From positions 4,344,546 through 4,408,545 of the forward strand of contig NZ_CP032157.1 of NCBI RefSeq assembly GCF_003555545.1: DNA of 64,000 nt. Direction: 5' to 3'. Shown here piece by piece: positions 50,437 to 58,925 of this stretch. The notes under the pieces were generated by a model, which was not told the origin of the DNA, made no database searches, and saw only the letters and a program-made list of their open reading frames with translations. Source of the DNA: Paraflavitalea soli. GTDB lineage: Bacteria; Bacteroidota; Bacteroidia; Chitinophagales; Chitinophagaceae. Position 1 is the stretch's first letter, and every line of letters starts with the position of its first letter. Both the position numbers and the translations under genes were made by a program.

Positions 50437-51585
50437 TTATGGCAACGGCTGACTGGCTGTCTTCCTGTATGCAGGGAATTGCTTTTCCAGTATGGGCGCC
50501 AGTTCAGCGGTCAGCAGGGTAGCTACTTTTTCAGCACCGGCATTGGTAAAGTGGGAGGCATCATAAAAGTAAAGGCTGTTCTTGGGCATAAGGTGAGCCA
50601 GGTCAAGGACTGGAATTTGCTTTTCCCTGCCCAGCACACGCACTACCTCATTGTATTGTTCCAGCATGGTCCACAACAATTTGCCATTGAGCCCAGGCTC
50701 CAGGGAAAATAGTTCCAGGTCGGCGCCTGTTAAAGTATCTTTTCCTGCTCCAAATTGATTGGGTTGGGTGATCAATACCGGCAGGATATTGTTTGCCCTG
50801 CAGGTATCCACCAATTGCAATAACCTGCTCCTGTAAGCTGTTAAATAGGGTTCCTGCTCCTTCAATCGCTTATTGATCACCGAATCGGGCAGCTCTACCA
50901 ATTTATCATTGTTCAGCACTACCATGTGGTGGGAAGGATTGTTGAATTTTTGGGTACGCCATCCCCGGGAGAGATTTAAGAGCAGGTTCAGCACCTCGCT
51001 GTTTTCAAAAACATAATGTTTGAAGTCAGACCAGCCGCCCCTGGTATTGAGATTGTCGTGGAATGAAGGCTGGCTGGTTTCTACATCATTGATACCCGTG
51101 AGAAACAATACAACAGATGGCCTCAATTTCTTGACGTGATCGTTCAGCATAATAAGATGCCCATAGGTGGAATGTCCGTCCATCCCGGCATTATTCAGCC
51201 ACACATTGTTCAGAGAATCCGCCAGCTTTTGGCCCAGCAAAAAAGACCAGGTACGTTGATCATCCAGAAAACGGCACTCTGTAGTGCTCCCCCCAATCGT
51301 AATTATGCTCAGGTGCTTTTTTCCGTCTACCGGCCATCCGGGTCCCCGGAAGCCCAATCCATTCCTGTCGTTGGTGATGATGCTATCCAGCTTGGGATTG
51401 ATATCATTGGTGATCGTTTGGTGCCTGTTGACGGGAAGTATGATCTTATCTCCCTTCAGTCGCAGGTGAAAAGGGTTGTAGAGGCGGAGAATGATTTCCA
51501 GCAAGATAAAAACGATCACCAAAAGATATATCCAGTATAAAAGTATTCTGACAGGCTTGCTGGCAATCATTTTTTTGCCCTTCAT
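50437..51585 (-). CDS. Membrane-anchored SGNH hydrolase, paralogue of the carbamoyltransferase-cluster gene
   Basis: From ATG at 51585 (MKGKKMIASKPVRILLYWIY) the product is 382 residues with one N-terminal membrane helix, then RLYNPFHLRLKGDKIIL. Blocks are ITIGGSTTECRFLDDQRTWS, NNAGMDGHSTYGHLIML, LTGINDVET and DASHFTNAG. It aligns along its full length with the protein at 26896-28023. Here it is alone, convergent with the deacetylase gene, and not near a carbamoyltransferase. The substrate is unknown. Confidence 0.85.
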   Translation of the reverse strand: MKGKKMIASKPVRILLYWIYLLVIVFILLEIILRLYNPFHLRLKGDKIILPVNRHQTITNDINPKLDSIITNDRNGLGFRGPGWPVDGKKHLSIITIGGSTTECRFLDDQRTWSFLLGQKLADSLNNVWLNNAGMDGHSTYGHLIMLNDHVKKLRPSVVLFLTGINDVETSQPSFHDNLNTRGGWSDFKHYVFENSEVLNLLLNLSRGWRTQKFNNPSHHMVVLNNDKLVELPDSVINKRLKEQEPYLTAYRSRLLQLVDTCRANNILPVLITQPNQFGAGKDTLTGADLELFSLEPGLNGKLLWTMLEQYNEVVRVLGREKQIPVLDLAHLMPKNSLYFYDASHFTNAGAEKVATLLTAELAPILEKQFPAYRKTASQPLP

Positions 51586-51751
51586 GCATACAGGTTTGTA
51601 CAAAACTATCGTTTATTTCCAGGCAAAATGCGACGCCCGGGCCTAAATCATTGTCTGTTAAAGACTGGCGGGCAAGTTTGTGTATAGAGACTTTTTGTTA
51701 TTCCGAAGGAATTCGTAAGTTGTAGCGCCAAACTCTAATCGGGCGATTTAC

Positions 51752-52324
51752 TTGAATGAACAGGAACTAATACAACTTCTCCGGCAGGGTGATGAGCTGG
51801 CTTTCAAAACATTGGTAGAAAGTTACCAGGATATGGTGTTTAATACCGCCCTAGGTGTGGTGCAGAACGACTCTGATGCTGAAGATGTAGCACAGGAGGT
51901 CTTTATCCAGGTATATAAATCGATCGACCAGTTTAAAGGAGATGCCCGCCTATCCACCTGGATATACCGTATTACCACCACCAAAGCTTTGGACCATATC
52001 CGGAGCAAGAAGCGGAAAAAAAGGTTTGCCTTCCTGACCAGCTTGTTTGGGGCCGATAATGAGTTGTTGCATGACCCGGTTGACTTTTATCATCCGGGAG
52101 TGGCGTTGGACAGGAAACAGCAGGCGGCCCTGTTGTTCAAAGCGATCGAACAGCTGCCTGAGAACCAAAAAACGGCATTTACCTTACATAAAACAGAAGA
52201 ACTTAGTTATCAGGAAATTGCAGATGTAATGTCACTTTCCGTATCGGCAGTGGAATCCTTACTTTTCCGGGCACGGCAAAACCTGCGGAAAATACTGGAA
52301 AAACATTTGCAGCAAGGGGGCTGA
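51752..52324 (+). CDS. RNA polymerase ECF sigma factor (RpoE-like)
   Basis: The 190-residue protein begins at a TTG codon (L/M-NEQELIQLLRQGDELAF); the only nearby ATG is out of frame and an in-frame stop lies at 51716. It has region 2 (YQDMVFNTALGVVQNDSDAE DVAQEVF) and region 4 (LPENQKTAFTLHKTEELSYQ, IADVMSLSVSAVESLLFRAR). It starts an operon with a membrane protein and a Spy-like periplasmic protein. Confidence 0.93.
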   Translation: MNEQELIQLLRQGDELAFKTLVESYQDMVFNTALGVVQNDSDAEDVAQEVFIQVYKSIDQFKGDARLSTWIYRITTTKALDHIRSKKRKKRFAFLTSLFGADNELLHDPVDFYHPGVALDRKQQAALLFKAIEQLPENQKTAFTLHKTEELSYQEIADVMSLSVSAVESLLFRARQNLRKILEKHLQQGG

Positions 52325-52385
52325 TATTCGCAGGTTTTACTATCTGATAACGTCAAATAATATAGTTTACATAAATTACAAGATC

Positions 52386-52727
52386 ATGTCAACCAAGCCG
52401 AACAATCCACAAGGGATCGATGAGGTGCTCAACAGCCTGGAGGGGATCCAACGGGCCAAGGCGCCCGCGTTCTTTTATACCCGTCTCCGGGGCCGGATGG
52501 AGCGGGAATTGGAAAATACAGGTGGCCCGATCGTACGCTTCCTTACCAGGCCTGCACTGGCATTGAGCCTGGCAGCTATTGTCCTCATTCTGAATACCAC
52601 AGCCATTATGGAAATGTGGCACCAGGAGAAAACCGCACCAGTTGAAAACACACAACAACAACTTTTGGCATCCGATTATGCAATGGGCACCTACCCCGTA
52701 TATGATGAAACCCCTGTAGCACCATGA
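52386..52727 (+). CDS. Single-pass membrane protein, probable anti-sigma factor
   Basis: The 113-residue protein has a cytoplasmic part of about 55 residues, one membrane helix (PALALSLAAIVLILNTTAIM) and a short outer tail. The size, topology and place directly after an ECF sigma gene fit an anti-sigma factor, but no zinc-binding HxxxCxxC motif is present. It overlaps the next gene by four bases (ATGA). Confidence 0.7.
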   Translation: MSTKPNNPQGIDEVLNSLEGIQRAKAPAFFYTRLRGRMERELENTGGPIVRFLTRPALALSLAAIVLILNTTAIMEMWHQEKTAPVENTQQQLLASDYAMGTYPVYDETPVAP

Positions 52728-53260
52728 CGAAATTTCCAAGGCAGAAATGGTTACTGGTTTTAGTAGCTATCTTATTGGTAACCAACATCATCACATTGTC
52801 CATCTATTGGTCAATGAAGACTCCTGACCATCCCAAACAAGGTCAGGGCCAGGGTGATGGCGATCGCCAGCGGAGAATGGGTCAATTTATGGTCAATGAA
52901 CTGAAGTTAGATAAAGATCAGGAAGTCGTTTATTGGAAATTAAGAGACTCCATGCTTAGCCGGCAAAAGCCCCTCATGGACTCCATTCGTAATACCAAAA
53001 AGAGATTCTTCGACCTGCTAAAGGATCCCAGTCCAACAGATTCCATATTGCAGGAAAAAGCTGATGAAATAGGTATACTTCAAAAGCAGCTGGACCTGAT
53101 CACCTTCCAGCATTTCCAACAAGTACGCGCCCTTTGCAATCCGGACCAGGTATTAAAATTCGATACGGTCGTGAAAGAGATCGTCAACCGGATGACTGGT
53201 GCCTGGCGCAATCCCGGCAAACAGGGTACTCCCAAAGATTCGGCAGCGGTTAAAAAATAA
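52724..53260 (+). CDS. Spy/CpxP-like periplasmic protein (possible stress sensor)
   Basis: The 178-residue protein has an N-terminal membrane anchor (WLLVLVAILLVTNIITLSIY), a Gly/Gln-rich linker, and a helical domain with LDKDQEVVYWKL and FQHFQQVRALCNPDQVLKFD, the pattern of the LTxxQ/Spy family and heavy-metal-resistance proteins. These bind unfolded proteins or sense envelope stress. It is the third gene of the sigma operon and probably feeds back on the anti-sigma protein. Confidence 0.78.
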   Translation: MTKFPRQKWLLVLVAILLVTNIITLSIYWSMKTPDHPKQGQGQGDGDRQRRMGQFMVNELKLDKDQEVVYWKLRDSMLSRQKPLMDSIRNTKKRFFDLLKDPSPTDSILQEKADEIGILQKQLDLITFQHFQQVRALCNPDQVLKFDTVVKEIVNRMTGAWRNPGKQGTPKDSAAVKK

Positions 53261-53386
53261 GCTCCCGACCAGTTACAGCTCCTTTTCTCCCAAATACCGG
53301 ATATTCCATAGTTACCACAAACAGGGTATTGTACACTCCTGGGGTTGGGTGTTACTTTGCAGGTAAACACCCGTAAAACAACTTTT

Positions 53387-54067
53387 ATGAAAAAGACATG
53401 CTTGCTGGCGCTTTTAACAGGCGTACTGGCCACCACCACAATAGCCCAGGATTGTAAAAGTTATTATTACCTGCAGAATAATAAGACCATTGAGATGACC
53501 ATGTACGACAAGAAAGGTGATGACAATGGCAAACAGATCTATACCGTGTCGGATGTACAGCAAAGTGGCGGAGCGCTTACAGCCTCCCTAAACTCCGAGA
53601 TGTTCAATAAAAAAGGAAAATCACTGGCCAAAGGCAAAGGCACCATCCAATGCAAAGGCGGCGCCATGATGGTCGATATGAAAATGTCATTGCCCGCTGC
53701 CCAACAGGAGCAGTTTGCCAGTACAGATGCCAAAGCCGATAATATCTATATGGAATATCCTTCCTCCATGAAGGAGGGCGATCAGTTGAAAGATGCTACG
53801 ATGAACCTCGAGATCAATACCAATGGTATGAAGCAATCCGTGATCATGATCGTCAACGAGCGTAAGGTTGAGGGCAAAGAATCAGTGACTACAACTGCCG
53901 GTACCTGGGAGTGCTATAAAATATCGTATAAGAGCAAGATGACTATCAAGACCATGGGTATTGGCATACCGGTCAATATAGAAGGGACTGAATGGTTTGC
54001 ACCCGGGTTTGGCATCGTTAAAACACAAAGCAAACATGGCGGCACTGCTATCACAGCAATCAAATAA
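53387..54067 (+). CDS. Secreted TapB/DUF3108-like protein
   Basis: From ATG at 53387 (MKKTCLLALLTGVLATTTIAQ) the product is 226 residues with a signal peptide. The mature beta-rich domain has DCKSYYYLQNNKTIEMTMYD and a C-terminal TEWFAPGFGIVKTQS, the latter common in DUF3108-like proteins. Function is unknown. It lies 127 bases after the sigma operon, on the same strand. Confidence 0.75.
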   Translation: MKKTCLLALLTGVLATTTIAQDCKSYYYLQNNKTIEMTMYDKKGDDNGKQIYTVSDVQQSGGALTASLNSEMFNKKGKSLAKGKGTIQCKGGAMMVDMKMSLPAAQQEQFASTDAKADNIYMEYPSSMKEGDQLKDATMNLEINTNGMKQSVIMIVNERKVEGKESVTTTAGTWECYKISYKSKMTIKTMGIGIPVNIEGTEWFAPGFGIVKTQSKHGGTAITAIK

Positions 54068-54096
54068 CCAACAACTTTGGCGGGCACAGCGCCGCT

Positions 54097-55062
54097 CTAC
54101 AAGTCAGGAGCCTGTACAATATACTTTGAATAGGCTCTTTTTGTATAATATTGGTAATGACGTGAATCGTAACGGGTACCACAAAACAGGGAATGAATGA
54201 AGCCATTCAGTTCTACCTGTTGCGTGTGGAATATTTTCCGGTCGGGATTGATCTTAAGGAAGAATTGTATGCGTTCATCACTGCTTTTGTAAACGATCAG
54301 GCTGTCATTGCGAACCTCCTTCAACGCAAAGGTTGAAGACAGATCCTCCAACATACGGTGACTACGGTACCATGTACCGCCTGTGGCAGATACCAACGGC
54401 TTTCCATTGTACAAAGCTACACTGTCATTATAGGCAAATACATTTAAACAGGCGGTCTTATTGTGCTGCAACCAGGTGATCAGTTTGCCGGTGTAGCTGG
54501 AGTCATATCCATAGTTACTGTCCAGGAAACTGATACGCTGTATATCAGAAGGAATGTTATCCACGCCATCCAGGTAACTGAAGATGAACCGCCCGCCCCC
54601 ACTATGCCCATTAAGGTAAACGTTCTTGTGCCTGGCAGGGATCAAGCTTATTACGGTATCAGTAATATGTTGTACCAATTCTTTGTAATTGCTGTGTAGC
54701 GTTTTCCATTGGGGCCAGCTTTTTTGGGTACTCTCCAGGTAGGCTACTACCACCTGGTGTTTTTTCCAGGCTTTCCTGACAAAGCGTGTTTGCGCCCTGA
54801 TATGTTGTATATCGTAATGCCAGTCATCTCCTGCTACCAGCTTTTTGCCCATTGTTTGCGCAGTAGTATTACCATTGGGCAAAGCGAAGAATACAATGGT
54901 GGTAGACCGGTCCTTATTTATGACACGAGGAAGATCGATAGTCACTTTCACATCTGTGCCTACACCAAAAGAAAGGATACGTCCGGGTTGCTGCGCACAA
55001 ACCGCAAGGCTAAGGTAAATGCCAATAATAGTTATTAGAATGTATTTAGACATTTTATGCAT
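54097..55062 (-). CDS. Secreted alpha/beta-hydrolase, probable esterase
   Basis: The 321-residue protein has a signal peptide (ITIIGIYLSLAVCAQ) and an alpha/beta-hydrolase core with the nucleophile elbow LNGHSGGGRFIF, preceded by TIVFFALPNGNT and FVRKAWKKHQVVVAYLEST. A C-terminal His in LNGFIHSLF could complete the triad. Substrate unknown. A start three codons later is possible. It lies directly downstream of the polysaccharide operon on the same strand, so it may act on surface polysaccharide. Confidence 0.78.
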   Translation of the reverse strand: MHKMSKYILITIIGIYLSLAVCAQQPGRILSFGVGTDVKVTIDLPRVINKDRSTTIVFFALPNGNTTAQTMGKKLVAGDDWHYDIQHIRAQTRFVRKAWKKHQVVVAYLESTQKSWPQWKTLHSNYKELVQHITDTVISLIPARHKNVYLNGHSGGGRFIFSYLDGVDNIPSDIQRISFLDSNYGYDSSYTGKLITWLQHNKTACLNVFAYNDSVALYNGKPLVSATGGTWYRSHRMLEDLSSTFALKEVRNDSLIVYKSSDERIQFFLKINPDRKIFHTQQVELNGFIHSLFCGTRYDSRHYQYYTKRAYSKYIVQAPDL

Positions 55063-55093
55063 TCAGTCCTTCCCCTTATCAACTGGTCAACCT

Positions 55094-56305
55094 TTAACCC
55101 TTCTTCCCTTTCTCCAGTATTTGCCAGAATTGTTCCACCCTGGCCGTCCAGGTATTGGTGGCTGCCACCTGCATACGGGCCTGCTTGCGCGCTTCGTTGT
55201 TTTCTGCTATCGCCTTATCAATAGTTTGCAGAAATTCCTCATGGCTGTCTACCACATAGGCTACTTCCCGGAAGGTATAAATATCTTCTGAAAAGTGGGT
55301 AGCAATGATTGGCTTGCCGGCTGCCAGGTATTCATTGATCTTGAGGGGATAAATGCTTTTGGTAAGTGTATTCTTTTTGAAAGGAATGATCACACAATCA
55401 AAGTACTGTAAGTAATTGGGCAGTTCTGTAATCTTACGTGGCCCGGCAAAGACCACATTGGGCATTTTATTGAGGCCAACTTCTTTGTGTTCTTCTCCCT
55501 GAATAGGACCAACCAGGAATAGTATTTTGTCTTGATGGTGCTCTGCGATCTTCTTCAGCAATTCAAAGTCAGAGCGATATTCAATGCTGCCGGTATAACC
55601 AATAATTGGCTTTTTAATAGGCTGCAACTCTACGGGCTTAGGCAGGATTTCAACAGCAGCCTTCTTAAAGATATCAATGTCGGCTGCGTTAGGATGGAAA
55701 TAAGTATTGGGTGAGAATGCACTCTTCAGCCTGGTGAGCTCTTTGGAGGTACATAATGTAAAGTCAAAATTGCGGATGATCTCTTCTTCCAGTTGGGAAC
55801 CGTGCCGGTTGGAGTAGGCAACCTGGGAAATATCGTCCATCGACTGGTAAATGCTATATACAGGTTTTATATCAGCCGGCAGGCTGCGTACAAAATAAGG
55901 ATCAAAGAAGTTCACATAGATAAAATCCTTTACCTGGTAGTCTTTGATGAGCTGCCGGATCACTTTCAGTACGATCTTATCATTCATCTTAGCCAGGCTA
56001 TTGTACAAAGCGCCTGGCGGCAGAAAGTTGACCGGAATGGTAAGCCTGGGCGTTACTACGGTAATATTAGAAGGCAGGGAAGGCGGATTGGTATAGATAT
56101 CCTTGCCTTTCAGCAAAGCGGGTTTACGGGATTGTATTTGTGCCGTATTGCGCATGCCTGCATAATCTTTCCAGGAGAAAGGATGTTCCACATAAAATAC
56201 CCGGTTGTTCTTGGCAAACTCGATGGCCAGCGCCAGCGCCGGAGACGAGATGGTGGAGTCCCATCTTGATAAGGTAAAGCAGATTATATCGCAATGTCTG
56301 TTCAT
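55094..56305 (-). CDS. GT-B fold glycosyltransferase (TuaH-like)
   Basis: The 403-residue protein starts MNRHCDIICFTLSRWDSTIS and has the two Rossmann domains of GT-B enzymes. The C-terminal donor site includes IGYTGSIEYRSDFELLKKIA and INEYLAAGKPIIATHFSEDI. It resembles GT1/GT4-type transferases of surface polysaccharides. It is the last gene of the polysaccharide operon and probably adds one of the sugars made there. Confidence 0.85.
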   Translation of the reverse strand: MNRHCDIICFTLSRWDSTISSPALALAIEFAKNNRVFYVEHPFSWKDYAGMRNTAQIQSRKPALLKGKDIYTNPPSLPSNITVVTPRLTIPVNFLPPGALYNSLAKMNDKIVLKVIRQLIKDYQVKDFIYVNFFDPYFVRSLPADIKPVYSIYQSMDDISQVAYSNRHGSQLEEEIIRNFDFTLCTSKELTRLKSAFSPNTYFHPNAADIDIFKKAAVEILPKPVELQPIKKPIIGYTGSIEYRSDFELLKKIAEHHQDKILFLVGPIQGEEHKEVGLNKMPNVVFAGPRKITELPNYLQYFDCVIIPFKKNTLTKSIYPLKINEYLAAGKPIIATHFSEDIYTFREVAYVVDSHEEFLQTIDKAIAENNEARKQARMQVAATNTWTARVEQFWQILEKGKKG

Positions 56306-56347
56306 AATATGAATCTAATCAGAGGTGACACCTCTCTCTGTAATTTC

Positions 56348-57280
56348 CTATTGCAAGCGTTGCAGGCAACGCTGCAGGCTGTCCTTCCATGCCGGGATCG
56401 CCAATTGATAGGTAGTTTGTATTTTATGCGTATCCAACAATGAAAAAGAAGGCCTTTTGGCAGGCGTAGGATATTGGACAGTAGGAATTGGATTCACGGA
56501 GCAGGCACTGCCGGTGAGCTCTTTGATTGCCACCGCAAAATCATACCAGCTAATGCGACCCTGGTTGCTGTAATGATAAATACCAGGAGTCCATTGAAGT
56601 TGTGTGTTCTGAGTTCCAGGTACAGAGCCTTGCGTCGTGGCCCCTGACTCCTGACTCCCGCCCCCCGACCCACGGCTCACGATCTCCAGCATCGCCTTCG
56701 CCAGGTCTTCCGCGTAGGTGGGCGCACCCACCTGGTCGCTCACCACATTGATGGCCGGGCGCTCTTTCATCAGGCGCAACATGGTTTTCACGAAGTTGTT
56801 ACCATGTTCCGAATATACCCAGGCTGTGCGAATGATCATCGCATCAGCATTGTACAGCAGGCACAGCGCTTCTCCCCGCAACTTGGAAACCCCGTAAACA
56901 TTAACAGGGTTCGTACGGGTGTCTTCTTTATAAGGTTCCGGTGAAGTACCGTCAAAAACGTAATCGGTAGAGATGTGGATGAATTTAGTGCCATACCTGG
57001 CGCAAGCTGATGCCAGCACGCCTACCGCATCTCCATTGACCAGGAAAGCGGTTTCCTTATCCGTCTCCGCTTTATCTACAGCAGTATAGGCTGCTGCATT
57101 GATACAATAAGCCGGCCTTACTACATCAAAATACTGGCTTACCAGTTCAAACCGGTGTATGGGCAGCTCATCTTTTGTAAGAAAAACAAAGTCGAAGGCA
57201 GGATAAGCGGCAGATAAAGTCCTGAGTGACATACCCACCTGTCCATTAGCACCCGTAACCAATATTGTAGGCTTTGCCAT
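56348..57280 (-). CDS. rfbD: dTDP-4-dehydrorhamnose reductase, with an in-frame insertion
   Basis: The 310-residue protein has the NAD(P)H motif LVTGANGQVGMSL, INAAAYTAVDKAE, the STDYVFDGTSPEPYKE signature and the catalytic YGVSKLRGE, and ends with the RPSFSLLDTHKI segment. It completes dTDP-L-rhamnose synthesis. Residues 202-229, between LEIV and WTPGIYHYSNQG, are a Gly/Ser/Thr/Gln-rich stretch that other RmlD proteins lack (DNA 56594-56677). The site is a surface loop between conserved segments, so activity is probably kept. Confidence 0.95.
   Translation of the reverse strand: MAKPTILVTGANGQVGMSLRTLSAAYPAFDFVFLTKDELPIHRFELVSQYFDVVRPAYCINAAAYTAVDKAETDKETAFLVNGDAVGVLASACARYGTKFIHISTDYVFDGTSPEPYKEDTRTNPVNVYGVSKLRGEALCLLYNADAMIIRTAWVYSEHGNNFVKTMLRLMKERPAINVVSDQVGAPTYAEDLAKAMLEIVSRGSGGGSQESGATTQGSVPGTQNTQLQWTPGIYHYSNQGRISWYDFAVAIKELTGSACSVNPIPTVQYPTPAKRPSFSLLDTHKIQTTYQLAIPAWKDSLQRCLQRLQ
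56594..56677 (-). repeat. Repeat-like insertion inside rfbD
   Basis: About 84 bases, in frame, code for a Gly/Ser/Thr/Gln-rich stretch. On the plus strand the centre reads CCTGACTCCTGACTCCCG followed by a C-rich run, a small tandem repeat of CTGACTC. Composition and repetition differ from the rest of the gene. Confidence 0.7.
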
Positions 57281-57288
57281 AAGTATGA

Positions 57289-57849
57289 TTAACCTTCAAA
57301 CACAAAATTGTTTTTACACTCAGCCAGCCCGGGCAGTTTGATATCCTTATCAGATACAATGGCCTTATCCGGCGCTATTTTCCAATCTATCTGCAAGGCC
57401 GGATCATTGTAAATGATCCCTCCTTCACTTTCCTTGTTGTAGAAGGAATCGCACTTATACAATACCTCGGCCGTTTCACTCAACACAGAAAATCCATGGG
57501 CAAAACCCTGTGGTATGTATAACTGCCTTCTGTTTGCGGCTGATAATTCTACTGCATAAACTTTACCATATGTGGGAGAACCTTTGCGGATGTCTACCGC
57601 CACATCCAGTATTACACCACTCAGCACACGTACCAGTTTGGTTTGTGCATGCGGGTCCAGCTGATAATGCAATCCCCTGATCACACCATAGCTGGAACAG
57701 GACTGATTGTCTTGCACAAACCGGGTAGTTATTCCCTGTTGGGCATAGGTTTTCTCGTTATAAGATTCATAGAAATATCCACGGCTATCTTCAAATACAA
57801 GGGGATCAAAGATCATTAACCCCGAAAATCCTGTCTCGGTAAAAGGCAT
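57289..57849 (-). CDS. rfbC: dTDP-4-dehydrorhamnose 3,5-epimerase
   Basis: The 186-residue cupin protein has DPLVFEDSRGYFYESYNEK, the catalytic-His segment GVIRGLHYQLDPHAQTKLVR and the IPQGFAHGFSVLSE strand. It converts dTDP-4-keto-6-deoxyglucose to the L-rhamno form. It lies eight bases from rfbD and 11 from rfbB. Confidence 0.97.
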   Translation of the reverse strand: MPFTETGFSGLMIFDPLVFEDSRGYFYESYNEKTYAQQGITTRFVQDNQSCSSYGVIRGLHYQLDPHAQTKLVRVLSGVILDVAVDIRKGSPTYGKVYAVELSAANRRQLYIPQGFAHGFSVLSETAEVLYKCDSFYNKESEGGIIYNDPALQIDWKIAPDKAIVSDKDIKLPGLAECKNNFVFEG

Positions 57850-57860
57850 GTGAAATGATA

Positions 57861-58925
57861 TTATCTTTTTGCGTATTGCTCAGTATAGTAATGCTGGTAA
57901 TCCCCGGAAGTAACATGTTTTATCCAATCTTCATGTTGCAGGTACCAATCTACCGTTTTTTCCAGTCCTTCTTCAAATTGCAGGGAAGGTGTCCAACCCA
58001 GCTCTTTGTTCAGTTTACTGGCATCAATGGCATAACGCAGATCGTGTCCTGGCCTGTCTGTTACATAAGTGATCAGTTTGGCCGACTCACCTGCAGCACG
58101 GCCCAGTTTCTTATCCATGATATTGCACAGCAGATGTACCAGGTCAATATTTTTCCATTCATTAAAGCCGCCGATATTGTATTTCTCACCTGCCTTACCC
58201 TTGTGGAAAATGGTGTCGATAGCGCGGGCATGGTCTTCTACATACAACCAGTCACGCACATTCTCTCCTTTACCATATACCGGCAATGGCTTGTTGTTCT
58301 TGATATTGTTGATCATGAGCGGTATCAGCTTCTCAGGAAAATGGTGTGAGCCGTAATTATTGGAACAATTGCTCATGATCACCGGCAATCCATAAGTATG
58401 ATGATACGCCATTACAAAATGGTCGGAAGAAGCTTTAGACGCTGAATAAGGCGAGCGGGGGTCATAAGGAGTTTCTTCAGTAAAGAAACCGGTTTCACCC
58501 AATGAACCATACACTTCATCGGTAGATACATGGTAAAACAATTTACCGCCCATATCCCCTTTCCAGTACTGCCTGCAGATATTCAGCAGCGTTACCGTAC
58601 CCAGTACATTGGTACGCACAAAAGCCAGCGGGTCTATAATGGAACGGTCCACATGGCTTTCAGCAGCCAGGTGGATGATGCCATCGAACTTATATTGTTC
58701 AAATAACTCAGTGATCCTTTTCTCATCATTAATATCCCCCTTTTCAAAAATGTAATTGGGTTTATCCTTTACATCTTCCAGGTTTTCCAGGTTGCCTGCA
58801 TAAGTAAGGGCATCCAGGTTTACAATACGGTATTGAGGGTAGTTGTTTACAAACAACCGTACCACATGCGAGCCGATAAAACCGGCGCCGCCTGTGATCA
58901 TAAAGGTTTTAGTATAATTAGCCAT
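57861..58925 (-). CDS. rfbB: dTDP-glucose 4,6-dehydratase
   Basis: The 354-residue SDR protein has ITGGAGFIGSHVVRLF, HLAAESHVDRSI, VSTDEVYG and the catalytic YSASKASSDHFVMA. It makes dTDP-4-keto-6-deoxyglucose. Its ATG overlaps the preceding gene's stop (TAATG). rfbA, which makes dTDP-glucose, is not within the window. Confidence 0.97.
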   Translation of the reverse strand: MANYTKTFMITGGAGFIGSHVVRLFVNNYPQYRIVNLDALTYAGNLENLEDVKDKPNYIFEKGDINDEKRITELFEQYKFDGIIHLAAESHVDRSIIDPLAFVRTNVLGTVTLLNICRQYWKGDMGGKLFYHVSTDEVYGSLGETGFFTEETPYDPRSPYSASKASSDHFVMAYHHTYGLPVIMSNCSNNYGSHHFPEKLIPLMINNIKNNKPLPVYGKGENVRDWLYVEDHARAIDTIFHKGKAGEKYNIGGFNEWKNIDLVHLLCNIMDKKLGRAAGESAKLITYVTDRPGHDLRYAIDASKLNKELGWTPSLQFEEGLEKTVDWYLQHEDWIKHVTSGDYQHYYTEQYAKR

